Of a DNA stretch of 64,000 nt, positions 49,592 through 60,900 are shown in pieces. Where the stretch lies: contig CM051033.1 in the NCBI GenBank assembly GCA_027627225.1, forward strand, positions 49,908,516-49,972,515. The letters are read 5' to 3'. Under the pieces are notes generated by a model. That model did no database searches and was not told the DNA's origin. It worked only from the letters and a program-made list of their open reading frames with translations. Each line of letters begins with the position of its first letter. Position 1 is the first letter of the stretch. The DNA is from Congeria kusceri (Eukaryota; Mollusca; Bivalvia; Myida; Dreissenidae). A program made the position numbers and the translations under genes.

Positions 49592-49961
49592 ATGCCCCCC
49601 TTCGAAGAAGTGGGGATATATTGCTTTGCACCTGTCCGTCCGTCGGACGGTCAGTCGGACGGATGGTCGGTCTGTCCGTAGACCATTTCGTTTCCGCACG
49701 ATATCTAGAGAACACTTTGACCTACGATCATGAAAGTTGGTATGCTGGTTACTTGGGAGGAAAGGAAGATGCCTATAAATTTTGAGGTCAACAGGTCAAA
49801 GGTCAATGTCACCGTTGCTAAAAATATAAAAACGGTTTCCGCTCAATAACTTAATTTTAATGATACTTGGGATTGCATATCAAAAAAAATTCTTAACAAT
49901 TGCACATATTCACAACTTGGCTGCAAGTCGGGGGGCATACATGTTTTACCAACACCTCTTG
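49592..49961 (+). mobile_element. Short HINE-like element G
   Basis: The 5' end ATGCCCCCCTTCGAAGAAG is followed by GTCCGTCCGTCGG sequence and one core unit with AGGTCAACAGGTCAAAGGTCA. The 3' end has GGGGGGCAT, inverse to ATGCCCCCC, then ACACCTCTTG. About 370 bp, the shortest complete element here. Confidence 0.7.
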
Positions 49962-50218
49962 TCTTATACTCTGTTTTGCTTGTGAGCATGTTTCATGTGT
50001 TTATTGATATCACTACTGTACTTCAGTGGCATACTGATACATGGATTACATTTTCCTTCATAATGGTTTTTTTAAATATATTCATGCATAAAGGTCAGTG
50101 TCTGGTTAATGTGTCTAAGCAAAAAATGTTTTGAAGGGACTATATTTATAATAAGTGATAGTCTACATAAGTATTAATGTTGATAAATTGCAAAATTAAA
50201 ATTATATATATTTTACTG
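49962..50218. other. AT-rich spacer
   Basis: Nothing recognised. Confidence 0.4.
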
Positions 50219-50880
50219 TCATGCATATATACATGCATACATATATACACATACATACATACTTGTACATACATTGGAGTATGTATGTATGTGTGCATAT
50301 ATGTATGTCTATATATTACAGACATACAAACATGCATATATATATACATACTCATACATACATTAGAGTATATATTACTTTTAACATACATACATACATA
50401 CTGGTACATACATTTAGTGATAACATACTGATAACACATACATACATACTCGTACGTACATACATCACACACTCTTATATACACTTATACAGACATACAT
50501 ATATGTGTACATACCATCGTACACTCGCAAGGGCATACATATGTACGTACATTCACACAGACATACATACATATGTACATATCCTAGTACACTCATACAT
50601 ATGTACATACTCTCGTAAACGCATACAGACATACATACATATGTACATCCCTTGTACACTCGTACCGAAATACATGCATACACTTGTACATACATGTGTA
50701 CATACCCTCTTTAACTCGTAGAGGCATCCATATATACATACCCTCGTACACTTATACAGAAACTCATACATGTGTACATATCCTCATTCAATCATACAGA
50801 CATACATACATATGTACATACCTTTAAACATTTATACAGGCATAGATATATGTACATGCATGCATAATTCTGTACACAGT
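50219..50880. repeat. CATA/ACAT microsatellite-rich block
   Basis: About 660 bp of interrupted TACA/CATA repeats, including many copies of ACATACATA and CTCGTACACTC. His/Tyr/Thr-rich frames on both strands are artefacts of this block. Confidence 0.9.
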
Positions 50881-50949
50881 GATTATTTTCCTTATTTAAC
50901 AGGGTCGTGTAATAGGGCCCATTCCCAATGCCAAATATGCTTTATTTTT

Positions 50950-52430
50950 GTGTCACCTGAAAAGCCATAGGGGTTACTTTTGGCAGCGGTGCTGTCCCCT
51001 TCAGTTTGCGCAGACAATAACTTGAAGTTTTTGTGCTATTATTATGAAACTTTATGGAAGTGTTAGTGGGCATAAATGGAAGGTTAAGCTCAATTTTCCA
51101 CAATATAGCTCTTGTCATACTTGAATTATGCTGCTTTAAAAAAAAACTAGTATTTCAAATGTGATTTGTGCAGACAATGACTGAAAACGTTTTGTTCATA
51201 TCATAAATATAGTTTATTAAATTTGGGTACGTCGTTGGGCGGGCGTTGTTCAGGCGTCAACTTTTTATTTTTGCTCTCTAACTTGAGAACAGATTGAGCT
51301 ATTGCAATGAAACTTCATTCATACATACCTTATAGCAAGATCTCACTTGCGATTGCATATGGGGTGGGTGTGGTCAAGGTCACTGTTACTAAAATTAGAA
51401 AAATGGTTTCTGCTCAATAATTTGAGAACACATTGAGCTATTTTAATCAAACTTAATACATAGATACCTTATATTGAGACCTCGCTTAGGATTGCATATG
51501 GGGTAGGGTGGGGTCATGGTCAAGGTCACTGTTACTAAAAACAGAAAAACAGTTTCCGCTCAATAATTTGAACGCATGGAGATATTGTAATAAAACTTAA
51601 AACATTGATACCTTATATAGAGACCTCGCTTGGGATTGCATATGGGGTGAGTGGTGGTCAAGGTCACTATTACTAAAAATTGAAAAATGGTTTCTGCTTG
51701 ATAACTTGTGACACATTGAGATATTTTAATGAAACTTGATACATAGATACCTTATATCAAGACCTTGCTTGGGATTGTATATGGCATTGGGTGGGTTCAA
51801 GGTCAAGGTCACTGTTACTAAATATAGAGAAATGTTTTCCGCTCAATAACTTGAACACATTGAGATGTTTTAATGAAACTTAATACATAGATACCTTATA
51901 TCAAGACCTCGCTTGGGATTGCATATGGGGTGGGTGGGGGTCACGGTCACTGCTACAAAGAATAGAAACACTGTTTCCGCTCAATAACTCAAACAGATTG
52001 AGCTATTGGAATGAATCTTCATACATAGATACCTTATAGCAAGACCTCGCTTGGAAATGCATATGGGGTAGGTGGGGTCGAGGTCACTTTTGCTAAAAAT
52101 AAAATCAATAGTTTCCGCATAATAGCTTGAGAACACATTGAGATATTTTGATGAAACTTCATACTTGAGATTGCATATAGGATGGGTGGGGTCAAGGTCA
52201 CCATAACTAAAAATTTACAAACAGTTTCTGCTCAATAGCTTGAGGAGAAATTGAGATTTTTTAATGAAACTTCATATGTAGATATTTTATTTCTAGACCT
52301 TGACTGGGATTGCATATGGGGTTGGTGGTATTAAGGTCAAGGTCACCATTACTAAAAATTGTATTTTTGTGCTTTATGCATTTCGACCGAAAAAATTGGT
52401 TTGCGTTGAATTTCCATGCTTCTTGTTTCA
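50950..52430 (+). repeat. 139-bp tandem array with HINE-like features
   Basis: GCATATGGGG landmarks at 51355, 51494, 51638, 51777 (variant), 51921 and 52059 (steps 138-144). Units contain GGTGGGGTCAAGGTCACTGTTACTAAAAAT-like and TTTCCGCTCAATAACTTGA-like text, as in element D. The left flank holds a CCTGAAAAG start near 50955; the right end near 52425 reads CTTCTTGTTT, perhaps a worn 3' end. Confidence 0.75.
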
Positions 52431-52496
52431 ATTGTATTTGTAATCATAAAAGCAAGGTCAAGTTTGGTTTTCAGCATAGCTGATACTGTATTTCAG

Positions 52497-53103
52497 TTAT
52501 GCCCTTTGTATGCTCCTCAAATGGGGGTAGCATATACTCGCCGCTTTGTCAGTCCGTCCTATTTCTAATTCAACTGCCATTCATTTGTCTGGGTGTCAAA
52601 AGCATTTTCCCAAGAATTTCATTTATCATAATCCATGTCCGTCCTTCTGTCCGGTACTTCATTTCCAAGCAAGATCTCTTGAACTTATGAATCGATTTCA
52701 GTGAAACTTTATATGCAGCATCCTTTTAGGGCGGACATGCGCATATTGTCAGGTCGTAACGGTCTGATGTTTTTTTCAGCTAGTTCTTGCCCTTTGATTA
52801 TAAACAGTACTTTTTCATAGGAAATACTTTGTTTCTGCGCGAGATCTCAGAAACAAAAAAACTATTTCAATGAAACTTCATATGCAGTATCCTTATAGCG
52901 CGGACATGCGCATATTGTCAGGTTGTTCCGGTCTGATGATTTTTCTGCGAGTTATTGCCCTTTGATTATAAACAGTACATTTTCATAGGAAATACTTCGT
53001 TTCTGTGCGAGATCACTCTAACTAATGACTCAATTTCAATAAAACTTTATATGCATCATCCTGATAGGGCGGACATGCGAATATTGTCTTGTCTTTCTGA
53101 TGA
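52497..53103 (+). mobile_element. HINE-like element K, 169-bp units, 3' truncated
   Basis: A start-like TTATGCCCTTTG followed by GTCAGTCCGTCC. Units are marked by GCGGACATGCG at 52731, 52900 and 53069, exactly 169 bp apart. The body is cut where another HINE start begins at 53104. Confidence 0.65.
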
Positions 53104-53215
53104 TTTTTAGCTAGACCTTTCGAAGAAAAGGCAAGCTATTCTACTTGCCCCGGAATCTGGTGTAGGTTAAAGTTTTTTGGTAATCTAGTTTCTCAGGTAA
53201 CAATTCAAGTTTGGC
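53104..53215 (+). mobile_element. HINE 5' end fragment J
   Basis: TTTTTAGCTAGACCTTTCG then AAGAAAAGGCAAGCTATTCTAC-like text, matching the start of element E at 32326. Only the first ~110 bp is present. Confidence 0.6.
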
Positions 53216-53235
53216 CATAATAGTATCGCTTATGA

Positions 53236-54835
53236 TCATGAGATCGGACGCCGATTCTGAATCTCCAATCTACATCTATTTTGGATATTGGATATCGGAC
53301 ATTCGAATTTCCAATTCCGAATCTCCAATCTACATTTTGTTTTGGAGATTGGAGATTGGACATTCGAATTTCCAGTTCTGAAACTCCAATTTTCATGTCT
53401 GGGGGATATTGGATATTGGACATTCGAATATACTATTGGCATTTACTCGAACACTTGGGCCCGTATCTCCGCCGCGCGGGCTACGATCGGGCTGAATGAG
53501 GTGCCGTTTGAAAGGTCAGCGCCAGTGTGGTTAGGTGTCAGTCCCGCTGAAGAGATGCACTACAATGCATAAAAACAGCAGTGTTACTGGTAGAAAATCG
53601 CAACCACTGTCCATCGTTCGCGCTAGTCCTCTCGCAACAAGCGGAGCTCTCGGGGACGGGGCTGCGGGAGGACACTGGCGGGTGTCAGTCCCGCTGTGGA
53701 GATAGATACACTAACGTCATGAATGGGATCGGACATTCGATATTGGATATTGGAAATTCGAATTTCCAGTTCTGAATCTCTGCTTTTGTTTTGGATATTT
53801 GATATTGGAATTTACTTTTCTGAATCTCTAATCTACATTGTTTTGGATATTGGAGATTGGACATTCAAATTTTCATTTCTGCATAGTCAAATCTATATTT
53901 TTGGGGGATATTGGATATTGGAGATTTCAATATACCATTAGCGTTCACTCGAACAGTGCCAAGCAAAGTGTTGGCCAGAATCACCATGCATTTTGTGCAA
54001 GCCATTAGTTTGCTCGCGTCCAGGCCCGGGGAAGAACTTCTCGGTCCCGTATCTTCGTCCCCCGGGCTATGATCGGGCTGAACGAGTAGTCGTTTAAAAG
54101 GGTCAGCGCAAGTCCAATCCCCAATGTTCACTTGGTAACCTCAGATACGTCTAACGATTGCAGGGTTACGGTCGTGGATCAGACATTGAATATGCTAACC
54201 TAAATATACGATTTCGAATAAACAATTATTAAACTTCAATATCCATTTTGGGGACAACTGAAGACTGGATATTCTAATATAACTGTCTTAATGTCCAATC
54301 TGCCTGCGGGTCGGGGAATTGTGACATTTGTCGGCTTGGCGAAATGAAAATTCTTGAGAAAAAGCAAGGCAAGACTCACTGAGCAAGTTAGTTCACACAC
54401 TGGTCAGTAGGCATCGACGGCCGCGGGCATAACCGGGCGAGACATTTGCGATGAACATATTGTCAGTAATTACAGCTCTCTGTTTTGCCATAGGTACACT
54501 AGTTTTGTCTGTTAGTGGTCAATTCAAATGTAATAATTTGAATATCCAATATACCTTTCTACCTGTACATTGGAGATTCGAATGTCCAATATACATTTTT
54601 CAGGTACATTGGAGAATCGATTGCACGTCAATATTTTTTTCTAGCGACTATGCTGTCTCTGGTTTGCATTATCGTCTTGACTTCCTCTACTAATGAGTAT
54701 TTTGTATGTTATAATTCGAATATCCAATCTACCTCTGTGCATGTATATTGGATATTCGAATCTCCAATATACTGTTCTACATGTATATTGGAGATTCGAA
54801 TATCCAATCTCCAATCTCCAATATTTTTCTAACTT
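53236..54835. repeat. Palindromic TTCGAA-centred repeat complex with GC-rich duplicated inserts
   Basis: Clusters at 53236-53440, 53720-53945, 54530-54620 and 54710-54835 consist of ATTGGA-K-ATTCGAAT and its inverse. The 22-bp copy at 54747-54768 and the one at 54787-54808 are exact reverse complements of each other; a third is at 54569-54590. Between clusters are GC-rich segments sharing CACTCGAACA, GGGCT(A)YGATCGGGCTGAA and GGTCAGCGC (near 53445-53523 and 53945-54106). No known element type was recognised. Confidence 0.7.
54451..54493 (+). CDS. Possible first exon encoding a signal peptide
   Basis: An ATG after a GC-rich leader starts MNILSVITALCFAIG, a good signal-peptide core, and CATAG/GTACAC at 54493 would serve as a splice donor. 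Reading on without splicing gives LVLSVSGQFKC and then translated palindromic repeats, so if it is real the exon ends here. No downstream exon was found. Weak evidence. Confidence 0.2.
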
Positions 54836-55604
54836 TATGACGCTTCATACATAGTGGGTTCTGTGTTGGAAAGGTTCTGCTGCTGAGAAAAATTTCCAAT
54901 TTTTCACAAGTTAGTAATGTGTCTAGAAATTGAATGTTTAATATTTCATATGTCACTGACATCAACAGTGAATGTTCCTTCTATGGCTATATTGAAAATC
55001 TTCTTGTCTGAAACTACTGGATTGATTTCAAAATAATTTCACAGAAATGTTCCTTGGGTGACCAAGTACCAAATTCCTTAAAATCATGTTCTTTCGTTAA
55101 AAAACATGGCCGTCAGGGTTGGGCCAGTTTTCCTTCTATGGCTATATTGAAAACTTTTAAAATGTTCTTGTCTGAAACCACTGGCTGGGTGACCCTCTAC
55201 CAAATTCTTTCTAATTACCGTATATTAATTTTAATATGGCCACTAGTAGGTGTGCAAGTTTGAAAGTGTATTCATATCTGGACAATTTTGACAATCTTGC
55301 CAGAAACCATTAACCTGATTTCAAAATAATTACACAGAAAGGTTCCTTGTGTGACCCTCTACCAAATTCCTTCTAATAAATTTAATTTGTTAAAAAACAT
55401 AATTCAAAATAAACAAAAGAATAGCACTGAATAACAGATAAACATCAAATGACGTCACAAAAATAAACAAAATGACGTCAATATAATGCTTGTGTTTGCT
55501 GTATTCAACAAGGTGGAAATGCTGCTAAGTTTATCCCACGGGATGTTATTTCGTCAACGCAGGCGTAATAATGGGATAAAAATATTTGTGATCTGTTTCA
55601 AAAC
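54836..55604. other. Intergenic with a diverged short repeat
   Basis: CCTTCTATGGCTATATTGAAAA-like text and CTTGTCTGAAACCACTGG-like text recur at about 54976, 55132 and 55283, and CCTTG(G/T)GTGACC-x-x-x-TACCAAATTCC also recurs. This points to a ~155-bp degenerate array. No gene. Confidence 0.5.
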
Positions 55605-55705
55605 AAGGTTGCCAGGGGGACTTGTTAGTAGGTTAGGGTGTAGCGGGGGCTCGAACCTGTGACCCCTGGGTTGTGAGAGTTTTGAGTGAGCTCCTGTTAG
55701 ACGAT
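55605..55705 (-). repeat. tRNA-like SINE head
   Basis: The minus strand carries AGCTCACTCA-like A-box sequence (55684-55693), then AACCCAGGGGTCACAGG and a B box GGTTCGAGCC (55648-55657). Spacing is tRNA-like, but the cloverleaf looks incomplete, so a tRNA-derived SINE fragment is more likely than a tRNA gene. Confidence 0.45.
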
Positions 55706-55844
55706 TGAAATTATAGTGCTGCAGTAGATTGAGTTGGGGATTTTAAGCGTTGCGGTGACAAGGATTTGGAAATTAAGGCACAGCCGTACGGCTGTTCTTA
55801 AAGCACCTGGGGAAAGAAAGGCCTGTCAATATGGAACAGATCAG

Positions 55845-57923
55845 ACAAGAAAGATCAGAGTTATGACCCCTTGTTTGTGAACAAAATCCATAATTTGTCA
55901 AAAATGTGCATAACATTTTAATATAATCTTGATAATACGTGCACAGCTTGTGTATGACCATAAGATCTCATAATAAACCAAGGTTTTGCGCTGATTATAG
56001 GCAGCTTTTTTATGACCATAAGATCTCATAATAAACCAAGGTTTTGCGCTGATTAGAGTATAAAGAACAAAGTTATTTGCCCATTTGTTTGTGAAAAAGA
56101 AGCAAAAAAGGACTATGTTCAGGACAGAGACTTCATTTTTCATTTGGGATGGCAGCAGATAGTAGTATTTCAGCAACCAGTTAATTAGTTTTGGTATTTG
56201 AGCTGTTAACCAGTGAGCTAAATATCATTTACAAGACCTGAAACACAATTAAAATGGAAATACATCAAGTACAATGGTCTGTTTGATTGAATAGTCCTAA
56301 TCGATGATATACATTATGCTGACAGTTGTTTTAAAGCTGTCTTTTGTGACTGTTTTAATTATTGTTCTGTTGAAATAAGAATAAAGCACAGTACATGGAA
56401 TTCAGCTGGATATTTGAACCTAAAAAATGTGGATGTCAACCTCTGTGTAATGAAAGTGTGATTGTGCATGGTAAACATATCATCGTTTGCTTGTGGTTCA
56501 TCTTGGTCCCAACAGTTTCGACCACAAATGCATCTGTATTGCGCCATTTAATTGCCATGTAAATAATCAGAGCTCCAGATAACGTGCGTAAGGGCGAAAA
56601 TACGCATTTAAATAAATAAGAAACGATTTAGATTTAAAATATGTGCGTAAAGTTACGCATTGAAAAAATGAAAACAAGAATTTGAAATTCGTGAACACGC
56701 GTAATATGGAAGTAAACCAGTTTCGGCGGTGTCGAAAACTCACGAGGACTGAATCGTCTAGGCGCTCAATACAAGATATATAGCAAAATTCACTGTGATT
56801 CATGACGTCACTTAAGCGCTTTCTATTTGGAATGAGAGCCTAAATTCAAAACGGGCGATATTGCAGACTAATCACTTCTTCGTTGTTCGCTGACTGTTAT
56901 GCGTGTTAATATCATAGTAGTATAATACTTTTAATACATTTATCATACAATGGGAACGATAGGAAGTTTAATAAAATGAACGTTTTATTAGGTTGATAAA
57001 TTATACTTCGGCCACGATCGTGTGAACATCTTGTCCTGAGCTGAAATGAAGTGGACCGTTCTGTGCAATTGGTAAACACAAATCAAAATGGAGGAGAACA
57101 CCAGTTCATCAAAGCACGAAAGGCTTCAAAAGCCAGTTAGTGGCCAGAAAACAAGGCTAATGCTTTCTTTTTTTAAAAATAATAAGCACAAGTAATAAGT
57201 AATCAAAACAAAGTTGTACCCAATATAAAAGATATGGTGAATCAAAAGCTGCCATAAAGCATTGTGGTACTGTCAGCAGAACATTTGAAACATGAATACA
57301 CTTTTTAACAGCAAAAAAGCAGTTGTCTAAATGTTTGAAGTCTCAGATTAAAATAATATAAAATGTTGGTGTCACTGCAGATGATGAGCAATCGTTTATA
57401 ACCATTTTAGATGACCTGAGCAAAGAGTACCCAACGGTTAGCTGTTGTGGTCAGTCAAAATATGGCGTCCGTTTACCTGCATAGGTAGGGCACATAGTGT
57501 TATCTGCACACTGAAAACCAGTTTGAAATCTTCACATGTCATGGCAATAAACATGGTGGTTAAGAGTCCTATTTAGAACTAAGTATTGATGTGTCATATT
57601 CAATTGTAAAAAATAATTTAATCAATCATTTTTAAGAATTCAGTTTAAAATTAGGGGAGTAAATAAAGAATTGCCCTAGAAAGTTATCTGGAGCTCTGCG
57701 GGCCAGGTAAATAACAGAAGTAGGCCGGGCAGGCATGAGACTGTATATCGCCTGTAGATTGCCATGTTAGCTACAGAAGAAGGCCGTACAAGCATCTGTA
57801 TTAATTTCACCTGTCGAATTACCAGGTTGTCTGATTTGGGTCATTTTGTAGGTGATGATATTTAGCTGATCTCTGTCATTGCCAGTACTCAGGTGAGTGC
57901 TTTGGGCCATCATGGCCCTCTTG
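55845..57923 (+). mobile_element. HINE-like element C (relative of B) split by a hAT-like insertion
   Basis: 55850-56140 holds units like those of element B (GATCAGAGTTATGACCCCTTGTTTGTG, then AGGACAGAGACTTCATTTTTCAT). The 3' end at 57888-57923 is CTCAGGTGAGTGC, the stem GGGCCAT/ATGGCCC and CTCTTG, nearly identical to B. The middle is a TIR element. The left hairpin is not preserved. Confidence 0.6.
56567..57706. mobile_element. hAT-like DNA element with 8-bp target duplication
   Basis: GTAAATAA occurs exactly at 56559-56566 and 57707-57714. The inverted ends share CAGAGCTCCAGATAAC (left 56568; right end reversed), with the right end extending 8 bases further. An 8-bp duplication and CAG-type ends fit hAT. 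The interior has a remnant frame near 57089 but no intact transposase; probably an internal-deletion derivative. Confidence 0.65.
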
Positions 57924-58650
57924 TTTAGGGAGTTATTGCCCTTTGATTATAAATTGGCTGTTGTGCTTGTCCACACTATAACTTGGCTATTGCTGCTTTA
58001 AGTTGGTGTGTACCCCAAATGAATCAGTCTCTAGGTTAAAGGTCAAGGTCACACCTAGAGGTCATAGGTCAAAATTGGCACTTTGCTTGTCTGTACTTTA
58101 ACTTGCCATGGATTGTAAAACTTGCTGGCACAAATATTAACCTCAACGAGGGACAGCATGAAGTGAACATGAACCTGGACTGTAGGTCAAAGGTTATGGT
58201 AACATTTTAGAGGTCAACTATGACTTTGCTATGGATTGGGGGATTTTCAAATCACTTGGCACAAATGTTTGCCTAAAAGAGACTGCATGTTATGCACATG
58301 AACCAGAACTGTAGGTAAAAGGTCAATGTCAAATGTAACGGTCAAAAGTCAAAATTGGCATTTCGCCTGTCTGGACTTGTTGAATGGATTATAAATCACG
58401 TGAAATAATTTTTGCCTCAACATGACAGCATTTCTCTACAAGAATCAGGTTAGGTTTATGGTTAAGACCACATTTATAGGTCAAAGCGGCAATATTCTTG
58501 TTTTCAATGAGATGATGTGTCATGCACATAAACAAAGTTGGTAGGTCAGAGGTCAAGGTCACACTTAGAGGTCAAAGATAAAAAAATTGCTACCATTCTG
58601 CTTGTCCAGGCTATAAATTAGTCATGGATGAAGGGATTTTAAAATTGTTA
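57924..58650 (+). repeat. Degenerate array with AGGTCAAAGTCA/AGGTCAAGGTCAC words
   Basis: Recurring GAACCTGGACTGTAGGTCAAAGGTTA-like, TTTAGAGGTCAA-like and CTTGTCTGKACTTTAACTTG-like blocks about every 140-160 bp. HINE-core style. Confidence 0.55.
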
Positions 58651-59440
58651 GTTAGTTAAAAACACTGCTAGAGTGATGAAGCTTTGTAACCATATTCATC
58701 AGCATTTGAACTCGTGCACCGGAGTATTTCGGTGCCTTTTATTCAAACATGAGCGGCGTTTTGCCCCCCAGCATTTTGATATTGTCAGGACTAAAACTAT
58801 TGATTGGATATTTGTGATACCTCAACTTACATCATGGAATTAGGAAATACATTAGCAGAAAGTACATTAATAAAAAGGACAATTCTCTTTTTGCAAAATA
58901 ATTTGTATACATATGATCAAGGCGGCGCAATGTAGATAAGGCTGCATAGGTGGGGGCATCACTGTCTGTGGACACATTTCCTAGTATCATGATAGAATAA
59001 ACTGGCGTTTCCGCTCAATAACGCGATAACAGTTTGATAGATTTTAATGAAATTCATACATTAATACCTTATTGCGACACCTTGCTTGGGATTACATATG
59101 GGATGGTGTGGTGAGGTTAAGGTCACTGTTACTAAAATTAGAAGAAAAAAAAGGTTTTCGCTCAATAACTGGGGAAGGAATTGAAATATTATCATGAACC
59201 TTCATACATAGATACCTTGGGATTGCATATAGGGTTGGTGGGGTCAAGGTCAGTGTGACTAAAAATATAAAATAAAGGTTTTTAGTCAATAACATTAGTT
59301 TGGCTTAACATAATTATTTTCATAAATGTTGGTGTGCATGTAGCTTATATCAAGCCAAAGGCTGGGATTGTTTATGGAGTTACTGGGGCCAAGATCAAGG
59401 TCATTTTAACTTGTTCTTTCATTAATATAAAACCATACTC
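58651..59440 (+). repeat. Mixed HINE core fragments
   Basis: One 160-bp-type unit as in element E (58665-58760), followed after a spacer by three 139-bp-type units (58990-59420). Fragments of two core families lie side by side. Confidence 0.55.
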
Positions 59441-59519
59441 ATTCAGGTCGATATTCTGATCAGATCAGATTGAAAACCTGGTTCCGTGGCTTTGCTAATG
59501 TTGGTATGTTGATCAGTCT

Positions 59520-60375
59520 GTCTGTCGGTCGTTAGACCTCTTTCGTTTCCGCTCTCTAAAGCTAACAGTTTTCATCCGATCTTCACCAAACTTCATGAAT
59601 ATGTATGTGGGCATAATATCTCAGCTAAGTTCAATAACAAGCCAAATCGCCCCAGGAGTTGTTGAGTAATCACCCTTGAATTATCTGAAGTGGCCTTTTT
59701 AGCCCTTACCGCTCTAAAAGTCCAACAGTTTTCATCTGATCTTTCCAAATTTTATGTAAATCTTTGTATTAATAATATCTTGGCCACGTTTGATAACCAG
59801 CCATATCGCCACAGGAATTGTGCAGTTATGGCCATTGATTAATTTGGAACTTGCCTTATTAGCCATTTCCGCTCTCTAAGTTCAACAATTTTCTTCCAAT
59901 CGTCGCCAGACTTCTTGGAAATGTTTGTGGACATAATATATCAGCTAAGTTTGATAATCAGCCAAATTGCCCCCGGAATTGTGTAGTTATGAGCCTTGAA
60001 TTATTTCATGTTAGCCATTTTAGCCGTTTCCGTTCTCCTTCTCCAACAGTTTGTATCAGATCTTCACCAAATCTTTGTGGGCTTAATATGTGAATCAAAT
60101 TTAGTAATGCAACAAATCGTCGGAGTAACTGTGGAGGTATGGCCCTTGAATTATTTTAAGTTGGCCGTTTAAGCTGTTTCCACTCTTTTAGCCCAATAGT
60201 TTTCAACTAATCTTTTCCCAACTTTATGAAAATGTTTGAGGTTATAATATCTTAGTTAAATGCTATGATCGACGAGATTGCCCAAGGAAGTGCAGAGTTA
60301 TGGCCCTTGATTTATCTAAAATCGGCCTTTTTAGCAGTTTTGGCTCCCTAGGTCCAACAGTTTTTATCCAGTCCT
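59520..60375 (+). repeat. ~160-bp tandem array, six units
   Basis: Landmark TTTCCGCTCTCTAAG-like at 59549, 59709, 59869, 60030, 60180 and 60342 (steps 160, 160, 161, 150, 162). Each unit has CCAACAGTTTTCATC-like and TTATGGCCCTTGAATTA-like text. The array is preceded by GTCTGTCTGTCGGTCG, as in other HINE starts. Confidence 0.75.
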
Positions 60376-60715
60376 CAACAAATTTGTTGTAATTATATTA
60401 ATTATCATTTTGTGTACATGAGGCTTTAAACATACTGCTTTAGATCTATATGTTTCTGCAAGTTTTATAAACACACGTGTTGTATTTATTCTCAACTTGT
60501 TAAATCTGCCATAATTTCTAATTGTATGTGAAATATATAATAAAATATATTGTATAATGTAATTTCCCTGTGAATAAAATTGTATTACGGTAATATCTGT
60601 GCAAATGTGTTTGTATTTCTCATGTTCCCATATTAATTTCTATTTGATCCACAACAAAAGCCATTTCCAGGTATCTACAAGTAAGGACCGAGCACATGAA
60701 AAATGGCCTGCTTAA
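60376..60715. other. AT-rich spacer
   Basis: Nothing recognised. Confidence 0.4.
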
Positions 60716-60900
60716 AATGGTTGAATTGTTGTTGTCGATTGTTGTCGGAAATGGTTGGAATTATGTTGGATAATGGTTGGATCTTATATGGACGTTGGAC
60801 CGACATCGGATTCTGATGTCGCACCGATGTGCAAAATCAATCAAAATCCAACGTTGATCCAACGTCGAGGTCCAACATCGACACACTACACTTTGCGTGT
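60716..60900. repeat. GTTGGA/TCCAAC-rich imperfect inverted repeat
   Basis: The left half is rich in ATGGTTGGA and ACGTTGGACCGACATCGG; the right half in AATCCAACGTTGATCCAACGTCG. The halves form interrupted stems. It resembles the GATATC-type satellite at 62530 in style, but not in sequence. Confidence 0.5.

Noticed and set aside
50146..50771. His/Tyr/Thr/Cys-rich frames on both strands
   Set aside because: Products of the CATA/ACAT microsatellite block; open in several frames at once.
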